Notes under the pieces: model-generated | Told to the model about the DNA's origin: nothing | The model's input: the letters and a program-made list of their open reading frames with translations, nothing else | Databases searched by the model: none | Assembly: GCA_948144175.1 (NCBI GenBank) | Contig: CANXME010000202.1 | Location: forward strand, 707,253-771,252 | Source of the DNA: Closterium sp. NIES-65 | Lineage: Eukaryota; Streptophyta; Zygnematophyceae; Desmidiales; Closteriaceae | DNA: 64,000 bases | Direction of reading: 5' to 3' | Program-made: the position numbers and the translations under genes | Shown: positions 62,291 through 64,000 of the stretch, piece after piece | Layout: every line of letters starts with the position of its first letter | How positions within the stretch are numbered: position 1 is the stretch's first letter

Positions 62291-62461
62291 AGTAGGAACG
62301 GGCAGTAGGTACGGACCTAACCTACTCAATGATACAATGTTAAACTATGAAATAGTGGAATGATGATTGACTAGCAAGGATGAGATACAAGTAGGAAACC
62401 CTAATTTGTTGTACCCCATAGAATGTGCCCCACTATATCCTAGCATGCATACTTGTAGTTT

Positions 62462-62671
62462 AAGAGTAGCCAGGAAGGTAAGGGCCCTCCAATTGCTGTA
62501 CTTTTCCGGCCCTTGGCAGTCGTGCACAGGTTGGAGGTGTGAGCCTTGGATACGAAATGCGCCATGGTAGAGTCGAGGGCAGGGACGCAAGTGAAGTTGC
62601 AGAGGACGCAGGTAAAAAGCTCGACGTTGGTGTCGAGCCCAATAACGAGGAAGTGCCCCAAGGATTTGACC
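62462..62671 (-). pseudogene. Host zinc-finger gene, internal exon
   Basis: Upstream on the minus strand is a strong acceptor: a run of pyrimidines ending CTCCTTCCCCCAG at 62672. The exon then reads 'VKSLGHFLVIGLDTNVELF', followed by 'TCVLCNFTCVPALDSTMAHF' and 'VSKAHTSN'. The C-x2-C and H-x5-H pairs fit a C2H2/matrin-type zinc finger. Element L cuts it at 62460 after 'GGPLPSW'. I do not know the full protein. Confidence 0.6.
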
Positions 62672-63850
62672 TGGGGGAAGGAGTGGGAGGGGCGATAAGA
62701 CAAAGGAGCAAGCAGGACACCAAGGGGGCAGGGCGGGGGTACTCAATAAGGTGCGGGAGGACGATGTGGAAAAATGGTGATGTAGTCACGAGTGAGTCAG
62801 GCCAAGGGTTGAAGCATCAAAGGCCAAAAGGTTGCCGTGGGGGGAGGAGGGGAAAGGATACCGAAACGGATAGCACGGGACAAAGGAACAAGATGGGAAA
62901 AAATCAAGGGGCGGATGCGCATGTGGTGAGGGAGAAGCAAGAGTACAGGTGCCGGGGGGGAGCCGTGGAGCGAGACAGGGCAGAGTTGGTAGGGGGCAGA
63001 AAGAGAGGCATATAAATAAAGGTGGGGGGTGAGAGAGTGGTGACCATCTTGTTGCTGGAGGGGTGGGGTAGGGGAGGCATGGAAGGAGGGGATAGGGGGT
63101 GGTACAGGGAGAGAGCGTGCCAACGCAAGAAGGCGGTTGCGCAAAACCGAAGGAAAAGGCAGAAAGGGGATTGGGCAGGAGGTGCCGAGCAAGGGGACGG
63201 GCCCATGGGGACGGCGCACAGAGAGAGTGGCGTGAAATAAGGGGCAAAAGTTGGGCTAGCAAAAGTTGGGGACTTGCGGAGAAGGAGGGGCGAGGAGGGC
63301 AGGAGTGCTTGAGACAGTGAAGAGTAGAAGGGGCGGACCAAGGGCGACCAGAGGGAGGTTGTATACCGAGCTGAAAAGGGGCAAGGGGAAATAGTGCAGA
63401 GGGGTAAAGCACTGGAAAACAGATACATGGGAGAGGGTTAAGTGAGGTAGGAGCCATCCAAACCAGCGTGGCGCAGGGCCATAGAGGGGGAGGTGAAGCT
63501 AAAGGGGAGGGCAGGGGGGGTCGGGTAGGGGCGTGCGCTAGGGGGCCGGGGGGTAGGTCCGATTGGCGCAGAAACGAAAGATTCAGGGCAACAAAAGTTA
63601 GGGAGTGGATGTACCTGAGAATAGGGGAGGGAGTGGGGGAAGGATTCATGCGAGAGCAATGTGGGAGCATACCCAAGCGAGGAGGTGGTGGAGGGAGCTG
63701 AGCATGTTGAAGGCATCATAAGGCAAAGAGACTAGGGGTGGGGTCCTCGTGCAAAACTACATATAAGGGGGTTGGTGAAATGTAGACAGCAGAAGGCAGA
63801 TAGCAGCATTGGGGGGTACCGGGCAGAGAGGCAAGGGGACATGGTCGTAC
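62672..63850 (-). other. Intron or introns of the zinc-finger gene
   Basis: The minus strand is pyrimidine-rich throughout (the plus strand is GGAGGGG/GGGGAGG-rich). Long Pro/Ser/Leu frames here (62786-63676) arise from that bias and show no domain. The phases of the flanking exons do not match directly, so a small exon may lie inside. Confidence 0.5.
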
Positions 63851-64000
63851 CGTTAGTCTGCTGCAGCTGAGCAATAGATATTTGGGCCTTGTTCTTCAGG
63901 TGCTACTAGCGCTTGAAGGCGAAAATCTCGTGATTAGAATCACGGTGTTTGTTCCCACAAAAAGCGCACACATGGGTGGAAATGTTGAGCAGGGCAGGAG
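63851..64000 (-). pseudogene. Host zinc-finger gene, upstream exon (partial)
   Basis: The minus strand reads 'ISTHVCAFCGNKHRDSNHEI', then 'HLKNKAQISIAQLQQTN' after two adjacent TAG codons (63903-63908 on the plus strand). C-x2-C and spaced His residues suggest a second zinc finger. A GTACGA donor lies at 63850. The two TAGs mean the gene is broken, or that TAG is not a stop here. Confidence 0.5.

Larger units (their letters stand above)
60787..62460 (-). mobile_element. Element L: copia deletion derivative
   Basis: A 3' LTR (60787-60945, TGTCAACATGG ... GTTTGACA) is followed to the right by the conserved 3'-UTR box, an RNase H end, a GC-rich array (61750-62290), a decayed primer site (TTGTATCATTGAGTAGG, about 62321-62337) and a 5' LTR (about 62338-62460). 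Gag, protease, integrase and RT are deleted. Flanks TAAGG and TAAGA may be the duplication. A hairpin TAGGT-ACGG-ACCTA sits by the primer site (62306-62319). Confidence 0.82.

Noticed and set aside
62786..63676. 296-codon Pro/Leu/Ser-rich protein
   Set aside because: It lies in a pyrimidine-rich region between splice-like sites, has no domain, and overlaps similar frames in other phases. It fits intron sequence.
1..64000. Nuclear genetic code with UAR as glutamine, as a firm conclusion
   Set aside because: Several TAG codons fall at conserved Trp positions, TGA also occurs at Trp positions, and frame shifts are present. Transition-driven decay explains all of these.

Overview
This is nuclear DNA of a eukaryote with a large, repeat-rich genome, most likely a green plant or streptophyte alga. 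The evidence is nested Ty1/copia and Ty3/gypsy LTR retrotransposons, host-like exons with spliceosomal splice sites, and initiator-Met primer sites. Several copia proteins, with a 'TLDSGAS..FFRD' protease region and a GAGG-type repeat hinge, resemble copia elements I associate from memory with charophyte algae. The species cannot be fixed from the sequence. There are no rRNA genes, intact tRNA genes, CRISPR arrays or bacterial operons.

Layout. 1-3003: 5' half of a minus-strand copia element (A). 3004-5182: host DNA with a Myb/SANT-like gene. 5183-15302: a complete but decayed plus-strand copia element (B). It carries five separate nested insertions: two solo LTRs, two short non-autonomous LTR elements and one 511-bp insertion. 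Four have exact target-site duplications (TSDs) and one has a near-match. 15636-22940: minus-strand copia element C with a solo LTR inside. 23266-24370 and 27274-28779: two more non-autonomous LTR elements (D, E). They flank host DNA that holds a possible two-exon gene of unknown function (25102-26300). 29280-36000: fragments of two copia elements joined head to head (F, G), with a tandem duplication and a solo LTR, followed by minisatellites to about 36960. 38570-50288: plus-strand copia H, split by minus-strand copia I (41611-49204), whose primer site matches a Met-tRNA 3' half. 50290-60000: gypsy element J, split by copia K (51910-59521), which carries an extra truncated LTR and a second 3' end. 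60590-62460: a gag scrap and a deletion-derivative copia (L). 62462-64000: exons of a host zinc-finger gene.

How the parts relate. A, C, L and the non-autonomous elements B2, B5, D and E share TG..CA LTRs and primer sites related to TGGTATCAGAGC. Their leaders have a common plan: a hairpin at the primer site, a GGGCCCACC-like box, in most copies a second GC hairpin, and then a fast-changing GC-rich tandem array. Stem sequences differ between copies while pairing is kept. This is the most interesting unexplained structure here and fits an RNA dimerisation or packaging signal that non-autonomous copies use in trans. Most internal stops in the pol genes are TAG or TAA at Gln positions, with some TAG or TGA at Trp positions. 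That pattern fits C-to-T decay better than a changed genetic code. No retroelement here looks fully intact; copies I and K come closest.
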